From contig NZ_FMUR01000011.1 in NCBI RefSeq assembly GCF_900101605.1, forward strand, positions 1-64,000: a stretch of DNA of 64,000 bases. Direction: 5' to 3'. Below, one piece after another: positions 42,330 through 51,088 of this stretch (the stretch's first letter is position 1; each line of letters opens with the position of its first letter). The DNA is from Butyrivibrio hungatei (lineage in GTDB: Bacteria; Bacillota; Clostridia; Lachnospirales; Lachnospiraceae). The position numbers were made by a program, and so were the translations under genes. The notes beneath the pieces were generated by a model, which ran no database searches, was not told where the DNA came from, and saw nothing but the letters and a program-made list of their open reading frames with translations.

Positions 42330-43462
42330 TATTTGTTACCTCCTTCTGCATTATTTTTTTTATTTACAATCCTGCTGTTTAAGAAGAACTTAAAGAAAAG
42401 TACAAAACCGCAGAGATAGATTATGATCGCCGATATAAAGTCAGAAATCTGTGAAGGATATGCATTCTTATCAAGATATGATCCTCCACTTGTAATATGC
42501 TGTATAAAATATGAAGCAAATATTGTTCCGATGGGATCAAGTCCGCCGAGGAACGTAGCCGCAATACCGTTAAAGCCCATTCCCGGAACGGATGACTGTG
42601 TTACGGACCACTGCTCGTATCCTGTAAGGAAAAGGAAAGCTGCTCCTATTCCCGCAAGCGCACCACCGATAAAGAGTGTCAGAATAACATTTCTCTTCTC
42701 TTTCATTCCGCTGTACTTTGCAGCATCCTTAGCAATTCCCGTAGCTTTTATCTCATAACCAAAGACCGTCATCGAAAGAATAACCTTAAGAAGGATTGCA
42801 ATGATAACAGCAAGAGGAATCGCTATTGTAACGTATTTGTTATTAGAAAAGAGCTTCTCAAGTCCAAGCGACGGTAAAACTGCCGATGCATTTGTTTTCT
42901 CAAGTGAGACCGTATAAGGGCTCGCAGTCTCCTTTACACAATTAAGCATCATGTTGACCGAATAAAGACCGATCCAGTTGAGCATGATACCCGAAATAAC
43001 TTCATTAACATTAAGATATGCCTTGAGAACTCCTACGAAAACTCCGTATACTCCGCCCGCAACAAGCGCCGCCAAAAGGCATGCATGCCAGGGAAGTCCG
43101 AGCTTAAGTGCACAAAAAAGTGATGCGCCAGCTCCGACTACGTACTGTCCTGCCGCTCCGATATTGAAAAGACCTGCCTGATAACAGAACTGGATTGAAA
43201 GAGCGCACATAAGAAGCGGAGCCGCCTTTACAAGTGTATTACCGCAATACTTAAGCGCAGCGGCCTTTGTGGGATAAGTAAAATAGTTCTTTATAATTGT
43301 TATAATGGCATCTGTAGCACCCTGTGCATTTATAAAAAGAAGTGCTACATAACCGATAAGAAGTCCTACAATTATACAAAGAAGTGATGCAATTATTGAC
43401 TGAACGGCGGGCTTTGCCAAAAAGCTCTCTTTTTCGGCCGTTTTCTTAATCTCTGCTGACAT
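42329..43462 (-). CDS. nupP: nucleoside ABC transporter permease (first subunit)
   Basis: 377 residues of the same permease family, with a longer N-terminus. LCALSIQFCYQAGLFNIGAAGQYVVGA and YEIKATGIAKDAAKYSGM are the conserved blocks. It is read after the ATPase gene with a one-base overlap. Good GGAGG ribosome site. Confidence 0.9.
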   Translation of the reverse strand: MSAEIKKTAEKESFLAKPAVQSIIASLLCIIVGLLIGYVALLFINAQGATDAIITIIKNYFTYPTKAAALKYCGNTLVKAAPLLMCALSIQFCYQAGLFNIGAAGQYVVGAGASLFCALKLGLPWHACLLAALVAGGVYGVFVGVLKAYLNVNEVISGIMLNWIGLYSVNMMLNCVKETASPYTVSLEKTNASAVLPSLGLEKLFSNNKYVTIAIPLAVIIAILLKVILSMTVFGYEIKATGIAKDAAKYSGMKEKRNVILTLFIGGALAGIGAAFLFLTGYEQWSVTQSSVPGMGFNGIAATFLGGLDPIGTIFASYFIQHITSGGSYLDKNAYPSQISDFISAIIIYLCGFVLFFKFFLNSRIVNKKNNAEGGNK

Positions 43463-45021
43463 TATGCACCTACCTCCTTTCTTTTGGCTCCTGCCATGTA
43501 AAGTCCGAGTTCTTCGGGAGTTGTCTTCTTGGGATCAAACTCTCCTACTATCTCGCCTTCATACATAACAAGTATTCTGTCCGAAATACTCATAACTTCT
43601 TCAAGTTCAAGCGAAACAAGAAGAACCGCATGACCTTCATCTCTTCGTGCAATAAGCTGTCTGTGAATATATTCTATGGCACCTACGTCAAGTCCTCTCG
43701 TAGGCTGAACTGCAATAAGAAGATTTGGATCTTTATCAATTTCTCTTGCAATAATAGCCTTCTGCTGATTTCCGCCGGACATACTTCTTGTTACCGTTTC
43801 GGCGCCCTGGCTTGAACGGATATCATACTGCTCAATGAGTTTATCCGCATATTTATTGATGTCATTCTTTTTAAGGAATCCAAACTTCGAGCTAAATTCA
43901 GGCTCAAAATATCTCTGAAGAACAAGATTGTATGCAAGCGAATAATCAAGCACAAGTCCGTGTTTGTGTCTATCCTCGGGAATATGACTCATTCCGCTAG
44001 TGGAACGCTCTCTTATGGAAGCATGCGTTATATCTTTTCCCGAAAGTGTAATCTTGCCCGAAGTAATATTTTCAAGTCCCGAAAGGCCGTAAACAAGCTC
44101 AGTCTGACCATTTCCGTCAATTCCGGCGATGCATACGATCTCACCTTCTCTTACGTCAAAAGAGACATCCTTAACAGCATTATTCTTATGAAGCTTTGAA
44201 GGAACCGTCATATTTTCGACATGAAGAATAACTTCGCCCGGAGTCTTGTCTTCCTTTGTTGCGACAAGCTGTACATCACGGCCGATCATCATTTTTGAAA
44301 GCTCTTCCTGATTGGTCTCAGAAATATTAACTGTACCGATATACTTACCCCTTCTCAAAACGCTGCATCTGTCTGCAACAGACATAATCTCAGCAAGCTT
44401 ATGAGAAATAAAGAGAATGGACTTGCCCTCTTTGGCAAGATTCTTCATAATCTGCATAAGCTCATCAATTTCTGCGGGAGTAAGGACCGCCGTAGGCTCA
44501 TCAAAGATAAGAATCTCATTATCTCTGTAAAGCATCTTAAGAATCTCGGTTCTCTGCTGCATACCGACAGTAATATCCTCAATCTTGGCATCGGGATCGA
44601 CTTTAAGGCCGTACTTCTCAGAAAGCTCCAATATCTTCTTTCTCGCCACATCCTTTTGTAAAAAACCATTCTTAACCGTCTCTACACCGAGAATAATATT
44701 ATCAAGAACCGAAAAGCACTGCACAAGCTTAAAATGCTGATGAACCATTCCTATACCAAGGTCGTTGGCATCATTGGGATTGTTTATCTGCACTTCCTTT
44801 CCGTCCTTTTTAATCACGCCTTCTTCAGCCTGATACAAGCCAAAAAGCACACTCATAAGAGTAGATTTACCGGCTCCGTTTTCACCCAAAAGAGCATGTA
44901 TCTCGCCTTTTTTCAGCTGAATGGTAACGTTGTCATTAGCGATAATACCCGGGAAACGTTTTGTTATACCAAGCATTTCAATAGCATATTCGCTGTTTTC
45001 TGCCACTTTTGTCTCCTCCAT
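43462..45021 (-). CDS. nupO: nucleoside ABC transporter ATP-binding protein
   Basis: 519 residues with two ABC domains, as in sugar/nucleoside importers. Domain 1 has Walker A GENGAGKSTLMS and Walker B ILIFDEPTAVL. Domain 2 has a degenerate Walker A (GIDGNGQTEL) and the signature SMSGGNQQK. It powers import through the two permeases. The annotated ATG lacks an upstream ribosome site; GGAGGAGA lies inside the frame and fits a GTG start five codons later (45006), which may be the true start. Confidence 0.9.
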   Translation of the reverse strand: MEETKVAENSEYAIEMLGITKRFPGIIANDNVTIQLKKGEIHALLGENGAGKSTLMSVLFGLYQAEEGVIKKDGKEVQINNPNDANDLGIGMVHQHFKLVQCFSVLDNIILGVETVKNGFLQKDVARKKILELSEKYGLKVDPDAKIEDITVGMQQRTEILKMLYRDNEILIFDEPTAVLTPAEIDELMQIMKNLAKEGKSILFISHKLAEIMSVADRCSVLRRGKYIGTVNISETNQEELSKMMIGRDVQLVATKEDKTPGEVILHVENMTVPSKLHKNNAVKDVSFDVREGEIVCIAGIDGNGQTELVYGLSGLENITSGKITLSGKDITHASIRERSTSGMSHIPEDRHKHGLVLDYSLAYNLVLQRYFEPEFSSKFGFLKKNDINKYADKLIEQYDIRSSQGAETVTRSMSGGNQQKAIIAREIDKDPNLLIAVQPTRGLDVGAIEYIHRQLIARRDEGHAVLLVSLELEEVMSISDRILVMYEGEIVGEFDPKKTTPEELGLYMAGAKRKEVGA

Positions 45022-45065
45022 TAAATTTTAAATCTTCGTAAAATAAAACCATAAATTGGTAAAAA

Positions 45066-45112
45066 GGACCGGAAGACTATGAATCTGCCGGTCCCTGTCA
45101 GCTTATAAGCTG
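45066..45112 (-). terminator. hairpins between the binding-protein and ATPase genes
   Basis: GGACCGG (45066-45072) and CCGGTCC (45088-45094) form a stem that, on the minus strand, is followed by TTTTT. A 14-base perfect palindrome, CAGCTTATAAGCTG, sits at 45099-45112. Partial termination here would make the lipoprotein more abundant than the transporter. Confidence 0.75.
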
Positions 45113-45124
45113 TAATAAGTAAAA

Positions 45125-46330
45125 TTACTTGATGTTACCCTGATAGTTGATCTTGATGTTCTCAGCAGAAGGCTTCTCAGCATTTGTATCATTGGAAACT
45201 TTTATTGTTCCGTTTGCCATATCAGCAACGAGCTTGAGATAATCCTCTTTCTTAAATGTGTCATTCCATAAAGTTGTTTCCTCAGGAAGTCCTACATAGT
45301 TAAGAGAAGTATCATCTCCGGATACAAGACCAAGATTTGAGATCTTTCCGGCATATTCATCCCACTTACCGCCAACAATTGCTGTAAGAAGTGTATTAAC
45401 TGTTGCCTTAAGTCCCTTCATAGCTGAAGTAACAGTCATGCCCTTGCCAAACTTTCCGTCGATTGTTGCGGCCTGGTCAACGTCAACACCGATAACCTTG
45501 CCGTTTGCCTTAGCAGCTGCCTCACCAGCAGAAGTAAAGATACCGCCGCCGCAAGCAAATACAACTTCAGTTCCGCCCTGATACCATGTATCCATAGCAG
45601 CTGTGATATCAGCATCACCATAGAACTGGTTACCGTAAGCATAGTTGAGCTCAACACTTGCGCCTGTTTCTTTAGCGGCAGCGTCAGCACCCTGAACGAA
45701 TCCGTAGCCGTAACGAATAACAGCGGGAACTGCCATTCCACCAAGGAATCCAAGCTTTGTGAATCCCATCTTTACTGCAGCATATCCTGCCATGTATCCG
45801 GGAAGCTCTTCCTGGTATACAGCAGAAAATACATTGGGATATGTCTCGCTGTTGAAGTCTGAGCTCTCACCTTCAAGGTCAAACTCAGATACGTCAAGAG
45901 CTACAAATTTTACATCGGGATACATTTCAGCTGTTTCTACGATAGCTTCAGCAAAAGCATAACCGGGCATAACGATTACATTATATCCGTCAGCCACTGC
46001 CTTATCGATCTGAGCTACTCTCTCAGCTGTTGAATCGCCTTCAGGCTTGTAATATGTGAAACCAAGTTTGTTTTCGTCACAAAAAGCCTGACAAGCTTCA
46101 TATGTTGACTGATTGAATGACTGATCTGTGATGTCGCCGTAGTCTGTTACCATTGCAACTTTAATGTCGCTTTCCGGCTCACCTGCATCTGAAGCGTCAG
46201 CATTGTCAGCCTTAGCATCAGCAGATGAAGTCTCGGTTGTTGCACTGGCATCAGGTGCCTTAGAACCGCATCCTACAAAAGAAAATACCATTGTTGCAGC
46301 CATAAGTACCGCAAAAACTCTTTTTTTCAT
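45125..46330 (-). CDS. nupN: BMP-family nucleoside-binding lipoprotein
   Basis: A 401-residue substrate-binding lipoprotein. The signal ends in VFSFVGC (lipidated Cys near residue 22), then an Ala/Asp/Ser-rich linker. The BMP domain starts IKVAMVTDYGDITDQSFNQSTYEA and includes FLGGMAVPAVIRYGYGFVQGA and GVDVDQA. It captures nucleosides outside the membrane for the NupOPQ-like ABC importer. Second gene after uridine phosphorylase. Confidence 0.92.
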   Translation of the reverse strand: MKKRVFAVLMAATMVFSFVGCGSKAPDASATTETSSADAKADNADASDAGEPESDIKVAMVTDYGDITDQSFNQSTYEACQAFCDENKLGFTYYKPEGDSTAERVAQIDKAVADGYNVIVMPGYAFAEAIVETAEMYPDVKFVALDVSEFDLEGESSDFNSETYPNVFSAVYQEELPGYMAGYAAVKMGFTKLGFLGGMAVPAVIRYGYGFVQGADAAAKETGASVELNYAYGNQFYGDADITAAMDTWYQGGTEVVFACGGGIFTSAGEAAAKANGKVIGVDVDQAATIDGKFGKGMTVTSAMKGLKATVNTLLTAIVGGKWDEYAGKISNLGLVSGDDTSLNYVGLPEETTLWNDTFKKEDYLKLVADMANGTIKVSNDTNAEKPSAENIKINYQGNIK

Positions 46331-46374
46331 AATTATCCTCCATTGTTTATAATGAAAAAAATTTATATAAAACC

Positions 46375-47154
46375 TTATTGGGTTTTATCCATAGTAATAA
46401 GACTCTTGATTGCCTCAATTGTTGTTTTATAAACAATTTCCATATCGTGAGCCTGGGGATTGGAAAGACCTTTTTTAGCCCTTTCCTGATTAGCCACAAC
46501 AAGAAGAACCGCCCCCGTTCTGGCTCTTAAGTAACTACCCACAATAAACAATGTTGAAGACTCCATCTCAGAGCAAAGCGCACCGCACTTGATCCAGGCG
46601 TCCCATTTATACAGAAGTTCCGGGCCTACAGGTTTCGTCTCGGGTTCGTGCTGACCAAAGAAAGAATCTTTGCACTGGGCAACACCGACATGATACTTTG
46701 CTCCTGCCTTCTTAGCTCCGCTTACCAAAGCAGAAACAACATCAAAATCAGCAACAGCGGGATATTCTATTGGAGCATATTCTTTGGACGTTCCCTCTGC
46801 CCTTATTGCTCCGTTTGCGATAACAATGTCTCCGCCTATAACATCCTCCTGCATACCGCCGGAAGTCCCCATTCTGATAAAGGTATCAGCACCGCACTTA
46901 TAAAGCTCCTCAATAGCGATAGCTGTTGAAGCGCCTCCGATACCGTGAGACATCACCGTGACCTTCTCTCCGCACAGTGTGCCTGTATATGTATTATATT
47001 CTCTGTTATATGCTATAAATTTTGGATTGTCAAAAAGTTTAGAAATAGATTCACATCTTCCGGGGTCGCCGGTAAGTATCACATACCTGCCGACATCACC
47101 TTTTTTGACGTGCGTATGATATTGATAACCTGCACCTTCAGTATAATCAACCAT
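46375..47154 (-). CDS. udp: uridine phosphorylase
   Basis: 259 residues of the hexameric nucleoside phosphorylase family. The phosphate loop is [15 protein letters not shown], followed by [33 protein letters not shown] and [13 protein letters not shown] (ribose-binding EMES). Pyrimidine specificity is supported by its place at the head of an operon with a nucleoside importer and cytidine deaminase. It splits uridine to uracil and ribose 1-phosphate. Confidence 0.92.
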   Translation of the reverse strand: MVDYTEGAGYQYHTHVKKGDVGRYVILTGDPGRCESISKLFDNPKFIAYNREYNTYTGTLCGEKVTVMSHGIGGASTAIAIEELYKCGADTFIRMGTSGGMQEDVIGGDIVIANGAIRAEGTSKEYAPIEYPAVADFDVVSALVSGAKKAGAKYHVGVAQCKDSFFGQHEPETKPVGPELLYKWDAWIKCGALCSEMESSTLFIVGSYLRARTGAVLLVVANQERAKKGLSNPQAHDMEIVYKTTIEAIKSLITMDKTQ

Positions 47155-47207
47155 AAAAATTCCTCACACAATATATAGTGTCAGATAAAAAATTAAATCA
47201 CAAAATA

Positions 47208-47245
47208 ATTATAGTTCATAATTTGAAAAAAGTCATCAACTATAA
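47208..47245 (-). promoter_or_regulatory. candidate promoter/operator of the nucleoside cluster
   Basis: A perfect -10 hexamer TATAAT (47213-47208) lies about 55 bases before udp, and an 8-bp inverted repeat TTATAGTT (47209-47216) / AACTATAA (47238-47245) brackets the promoter region. No -35 with ideal spacing is seen (TTGATG at 20 bases). A repressor site is possible. Confidence 0.45.
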
Positions 47246-47250
47246 AATAG

Positions 47251-47763
47251 TTAAAATAACCCTTCCATTACGTGAATTATAATCCTTCCGTTTTTCACAT
47301 CGATTTCTCTGACACAGTCTTTTATTGCCGGAATATATACCTTATCCGTACCGTCAACAGGTTCCATTTCATAAACATCATTGGCGCCCGTCTGAATGAC
47401 ATCGGAAAGAACTCCGAGTTTGTTTCCTTCTTCATCGACTATATCAAGCCCTACCAGATCGGCAACATAATACTCTCCCGGAGCAAGTTTTATTGCATCT
47501 TTTCTGGATATGGTCAGTTCGCATCCGCGAAACTTCTCAACGTCGTTTATATTGTCAAACTGCTTAAACTTCACAATGACAAATTTCTTGAAAAATCTTG
47601 CGCTCTGCACATCAAGTTCAAGCTGTTCACCTCTGTTTGTATGAAGTGTTACTTTCTTAAGTTTTTTAAATCTGTTTGGATCTTCGGTCGTCGGAAAAAC
47701 ATTAACTTCCCCGTTAAGACCGTGTGTTGAAGCTATAACTCCCACCTGGAATCTGTCTGTCAT
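47251..47763 (-). CDS. rimM: 16S rRNA processing protein RimM
   Basis: 170 residues. The N-terminal domain begins FQVGVIASTHGLNGEVNVFPTTEDPNRF. The PRC-barrel domain includes EYYVADLVGLDIVDEEGNKLGVLSDVIQTGANDVYE and IPAIKDCVREID. It helps 30S head assembly. It follows trmD with an ATGA overlap, the reverse of the usual rimM-trmD order. Confidence 0.96.
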   Translation of the reverse strand: MTDRFQVGVIASTHGLNGEVNVFPTTEDPNRFKKLKKVTLHTNRGEQLELDVQSARFFKKFVIVKFKQFDNINDVEKFRGCELTISRKDAIKLAPGEYYVADLVGLDIVDEEGNKLGVLSDVIQTGANDVYEMEPVDGTDKVYIPAIKDCVREIDVKNGRIIIHVMEGLF

Positions 47764-48569
47764 ATATTGTCTCCATTATTCTCGGAATCTTTGACTGTTT
47801 CGTCTATAACCTGAGCTTCCGAACTCTTTTTGCGCCTTTTCTTTTTCTTTTCAACGGGCGGATTCTCAGAAAGCCACTTTTCATAGAGATCGGGGCGTCT
47901 TTCCTTTGTTCTTAGTATAGACTGCTCAAGTCTCCATTCATCAACTTTCTTATGATCACCGGAAAGAAGAATCGGCGGAACTTTTTTGCCCATCCACTCC
48001 TCAGGTCTTGAATACTGAGGATACTCCAAAAGATTATTGTTAAAACTGTCCGTCATCGCAGACTCATCATTATTGAGAACTCCCGGAACAAATCTCGATA
48101 TCGCATCGATCATTACCATTGCGGGAAGTTCACCGCCTGTAAGAACATAGTCGCCGATAGAGATATAATCCGTAACTATTTCTTCAAGCACTCTCTCATC
48201 GACACCCTCATAGTGTCCGCATAAGAATACAAGATTTTCTTCCTTTGCAAGCTCTGTCACGATCTCCTGATTAAAGACCTTCCCCTGCGGAGTTACATAG
48301 ATAACTCTCGGAGCCTTACCGTTTTCTTTTTCAATCTTGTTTTTTATATCTATATAGCAATCATATATAGGCTGTGCCTGCATAAGCATACCGGCGCCGC
48401 CTCCATATGTATAATCATCAACTTTATGATGTTTGGTATCATTTGAATAATCCCTGATATTAACAGCATTAAGGCTTATAAGGCCTTTTTCCTTGGCTCT
48501 TCCTATGATGCTTGATGAAAGGCCGTCTGTTACCATCTCGGGAAACAATGTCATTATGTGAAAATTCAT
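47760..48569 (-). CDS. trmD: tRNA (guanine-N1)-methyltransferase
   Basis: 269 residues of the SPOUT knot family: MTLFPEMVTDGLSSSIIGRA, VDDYTYGGGAGMLMQ, LCGHYEGVDERV and ISIGDYVLTGGELPAMVMIDAISRFVPGVL. It methylates G37 of tRNAs. The C-terminus has an unusual lysine-rich extension (PPVEKKKKRRKKSSE) followed by an acidic tail, beyond the normal end of the protein. Located before rimM. Confidence 0.96.
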   Translation of the reverse strand: MNFHIMTLFPEMVTDGLSSSIIGRAKEKGLISLNAVNIRDYSNDTKHHKVDDYTYGGGAGMLMQAQPIYDCYIDIKNKIEKENGKAPRVIYVTPQGKVFNQEIVTELAKEENLVFLCGHYEGVDERVLEEIVTDYISIGDYVLTGGELPAMVMIDAISRFVPGVLNNDESAMTDSFNNNLLEYPQYSRPEEWMGKKVPPILLSGDHKKVDEWRLEQSILRTKERRPDLYEKWLSENPPVEKKKKRRKKSSEAQVIDETVKDSENNGDNI

Positions 48570-48617
48570 ACTCGTCCCAAAAAATAATAGGAAATTACTT
48601 TCCCATGATATAAAAAT

Positions 48618-48646
48618 GAGCCGAATAAGCTTTACCTATTCGGCTC
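48618..48646 (-). terminator. terminator between khpA and trmD
   Basis: GAGCCGAATA (48618-48627) and TATTCGGCTC (48637-48646) form a perfect 10-bp stem. On the minus strand ATTTTTATAT follows. It would uncouple trmD-rimM from rpsP-khpA. Confidence 0.8.
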
Positions 48647-48662
48647 AATATTTCCGGCAGCC

Positions 48663-48890
48663 TTAGACGATCTCAACGTCAACCTTAAGGTTTTCTCTGG
48701 TTGAAGCCGCCTTAACTACAGAACGTATAGCCTTTGCTATACGGCCCTGTTTGCCAATTACCTTGCCCATGTCTGAAGGTGCAACATGAAGCTCGATCAT
48801 AATATTGCGCCCGTCTTTTTTCTCGGAGACTACAACTTCACTCGGATTGTCAACAAGCGCTTTTGCGATTACTTCGACTAACTCTTTCAT
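48663..48890 (-). CDS. khpA: KH-domain RNA-binding protein KhpA
   Basis: A 75-residue protein with a single KH domain: the GKVIGKQGRIAKAIRSVVKAA stretch carries the GxxG loop. KhpA (YlqC) binds RNA and is linked to cell-size control in other Firmicutes. It lies directly after rpsP, as usual. Confidence 0.94.
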   Translation of the reverse strand: MKELVEVIAKALVDNPSEVVVSEKKDGRNIMIELHVAPSDMGKVIGKQGRIAKAIRSVVKAASTRENLKVDVEIV

Positions 48891-48932
48891 TGTTTATCCT
48901 CCGGCATAAGTAATTACATGTTTAAAGTGTGA

Positions 48933-49178
48933 TTACTTGCTAATTCCTGCCTGTCTAAACAACTTTGCAACAGACTCTGTAGGCTGTGCACCGTTAGCGA
49001 TCCACTTCTTTGCAAGCTCCTCGTTAACCTTTACTGTGCTGGGATCTGTATTAGGGTCATATGTTCCGATCTCCTCGATGAACTTACCCTGTACAGGGAA
49101 CTTTGAATCAGAAACGATAATTCTGTAGAAAGGAACCTTCTTCTTACCAATTCTCTTTAATCTGATCTTTACTGCCAT
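48933..49178 (-). CDS. rpsP: 30S ribosomal protein S16
   Basis: 81 residues: [43 protein letters not shown] and [20 protein letters not shown] are the S16 signature regions. Located between ffh and khpA, the classical place. Confidence 0.98.
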   Translation of the reverse strand: MAVKIRLKRIGKKKVPFYRIIVSDSKFPVQGKFIEEIGTYDPNTDPSTVKVNEELAKKWIANGAQPTESVAKLFRQAGISK

Positions 49179-49254
49179 TTTTAAACTTCCTCCGTAAAAT
49201 AATGAAATTTATTGTTTTTTATATGTATAAAACAGCTGCTCGCTGCATGACATA

Positions 49255-50637
49255 TCAAAAGAATTTATTCTTGCCGAATCCGCCGAAACCACCAAGGCCG
49301 CCAAACTTACCGAAGCCGCCTTTCTTGCCTCCCATGAGCCCCGGCATCTGCTTCATCATCTTCTGCATCTGATCGAACTGTTTGATAAATCTGTTTACAT
49401 CGGCTATATCATTTCCCGAGCCCTTGGCGATCCTGAATTTTCTCTGAGGATTCATAAGCTTGGGATTTTTTCTTTCCTCAGGTGTCATGGAAAGAACGAT
49501 AGCTTCCATCTTTGCAAGCTTCTTTTCATCGGGAAGCTGATCATCACTGATCTTGCCCATTCCGGGGAGCATTCCCATTATTGAAGAAAGACCGCCCATA
49601 TTGCGCATCTGCTTCATGCTTTCAAGATACATCTCGAAATCAATCTTGCCCTTCTTCATCTTGGCTGCCATCTCTTTGTCTTTTTCGGCATCGCGCTCGG
49701 CATTTGCCTCAACCGCTTTGTCAATAAGACTGAGCACATCGCCCATACCGAGAATTCGGCTTGCCATTCTGTCGGGATAGAACTGCTCAAGATCTGAGAG
49801 CTTTTCTCCCATACCTACGTACAAAATAGGCTTTCCGGTAACGGACTTTGTTGAAAGTGCCGCACCGCCTCGTGAATCGCCGTCCATCTTGGACAAGATA
49901 ATTCCGTCGATTCCGACTTTTTCATTGAACTGTGATGCAACATTGACCGCATCCTGACCGGTCATGGCATCAACTACGAGAAGTGACTGATGAACTTCAA
50001 TAGCTTCCTTGATATCGCAAAGCTCCTTCATCATCGCTTCATCTATCTGCAAACGACCGGCTGTATCGACAATAACAACATTATTGCCGTTCTTTTTAGC
50101 CTGATCGATAGCTGACTTGGCAATCTCCACGGGACTTACGTCCGTACCCATGGAAAAGAAATCCACCTGCTGTTTCTCAGCATTTATCTTAAGCTGATCT
50201 ATAGCCGCAGGTCTGTATATATCACAAGCTGCAAGAAGCGGCTTTCTGCCCTTCATCTTGAGCTTTCCTGCAATCTTTGCGGCAGTCGTTGTCTTACCTG
50301 CACCCTGAAGACCACACATCATGATAACAGTGATCTCATTGATCGGAAGAAGCTTAAGCTCTGTTGTCTCAGATCCCATAAGTGCGGTCATCTCTTCATT
50401 AACTATCTTGATGACCATCTGTCCGGGATTGAGTCCGTTAAGGACATCCTCACCAACAGCTCTTTCCTGTACGGAAGAAACAAACTGTTTGACAACCTTA
50501 AAGTTTACATCCGCCTCGAGCAAAGCCATCTTGACTTCCTTGAGCGCAGCCTTTACATCATCTTCTGAAAGACGCCCCTTGCCTCTTAAATTCTTAAATA
50601 CGTTTTGTAATTTATCTGTAAGACTTTCAAAAGCCAT
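49255..50637 (-). CDS. ffh: signal recognition particle protein Ffh
   Basis: 460 residues. An N-domain is followed by the G-domain (GLQGAGKTTTAAKIAGKLK, DTAGRLQID, LSKMDGDSRGG) and the methionine-rich M-domain (around QMRNMGGLSSIMGMLPGM to QMQKMMKQMPGLM). The C-terminus ends in a glycine-phenylalanine tail (FGKFGGLGGFGGFGKNKFF), which is longer and more repetitive than in most Ffh proteins. It binds SRP RNA and signal sequences and works with FtsY. Three bases separate it from ylxM. Confidence 0.97.
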   Translation of the reverse strand: MAFESLTDKLQNVFKNLRGKGRLSEDDVKAALKEVKMALLEADVNFKVVKQFVSSVQERAVGEDVLNGLNPGQMVIKIVNEEMTALMGSETTELKLLPINEITVIMMCGLQGAGKTTTAAKIAGKLKMKGRKPLLAACDIYRPAAIDQLKINAEKQQVDFFSMGTDVSPVEIAKSAIDQAKKNGNNVVIVDTAGRLQIDEAMMKELCDIKEAIEVHQSLLVVDAMTGQDAVNVASQFNEKVGIDGIILSKMDGDSRGGAALSTKSVTGKPILYVGMGEKLSDLEQFYPDRMASRILGMGDVLSLIDKAVEANAERDAEKDKEMAAKMKKGKIDFEMYLESMKQMRNMGGLSSIMGMLPGMGKISDDQLPDEKKLAKMEAIVLSMTPEERKNPKLMNPQRKFRIAKGSGNDIADVNRFIKQFDQMQKMMKQMPGLMGGKKGGFGKFGGLGGFGGFGKNKFF

Positions 50638-50640
50638 TAA

Positions 50641-50988
50641 TTACGTAAGCTCCTCTATTATTTTCCCCGATAAGATCCTGAGATTCTTCTTAAGTTCATC
50701 ACTTGATATCTCATCGGCTCTGTCCGAAAGTTCCTTTAGAAATTCAGCATCCTGCTTGATCGCTTCAAACCTCTTTATCATGTGAAGTCTGTTCTCATAA
50801 CTCTGCAATGTCTTGGTGCATCTCTTTATCAGATCGTGCACACCCTGCTTGCTGATTCCGTGCTCATCGGCTATCTCTGTAAGAGACATATCTTCATAAA
50901 CCGCAGCTTCATATATACTTTTCTGATGATCGGTAAGAAGCTCGCCGTAAAAATCATACAACAAGCCCTGCTCTACGATTTTTTCCAT
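50641..50988 (-). CDS. ylxM: YlxM family DNA-binding protein, SRP-associated
   Basis: About 115 residues. A sigma-70 region 4-like helix-turn-helix is visible: LTDHQKSIYEAAVYEDMSLTEIADEHGISKQGVHDLIKRCTK. YlxM is conserved next to ffh and in some species modulates SRP. ATG 50988 has AGAGG 7 bases upstream and is preferred to the longer frame. Confidence 0.9.
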   Translation of the reverse strand: MEKIVEQGLLYDFYGELLTDHQKSIYEAAVYEDMSLTEIADEHGISKQGVHDLIKRCTKTLQSYENRLHMIKRFEAIKQDAEFLKELSDRADEISSDELKKNLRILSGKIIEELT

Positions 50989-51024
50989 AGAATTCCTCTT
51001 CTCTACCAGTTGCACAAATGTTAT

Positions 51025-51069
51025 ATTATATCAAACAAAAATAGGTGTCAAGTATTTTTTCTTGACACC
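51025..51069 (-). promoter_or_regulatory. araC terminator overlapping the ylxM-ffh promoter
   Basis: GGTGTCAAG (51044-51052) and CTTGACACC (51061-51069) form a 9-bp stem followed by TATTTTTG on the minus strand: a terminator for the AraC gene. The 3' arm contains TTGACA (51051-51046), and TATAAT lies at 51030-51025, 15 bases on; a TAATAT at 17 bases is an alternative -10. The same bases thus seem to end one unit and start the next. Confidence 0.6.
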
Positions 51070-51088
51070 CGTAAAAAGCATTATTTTC

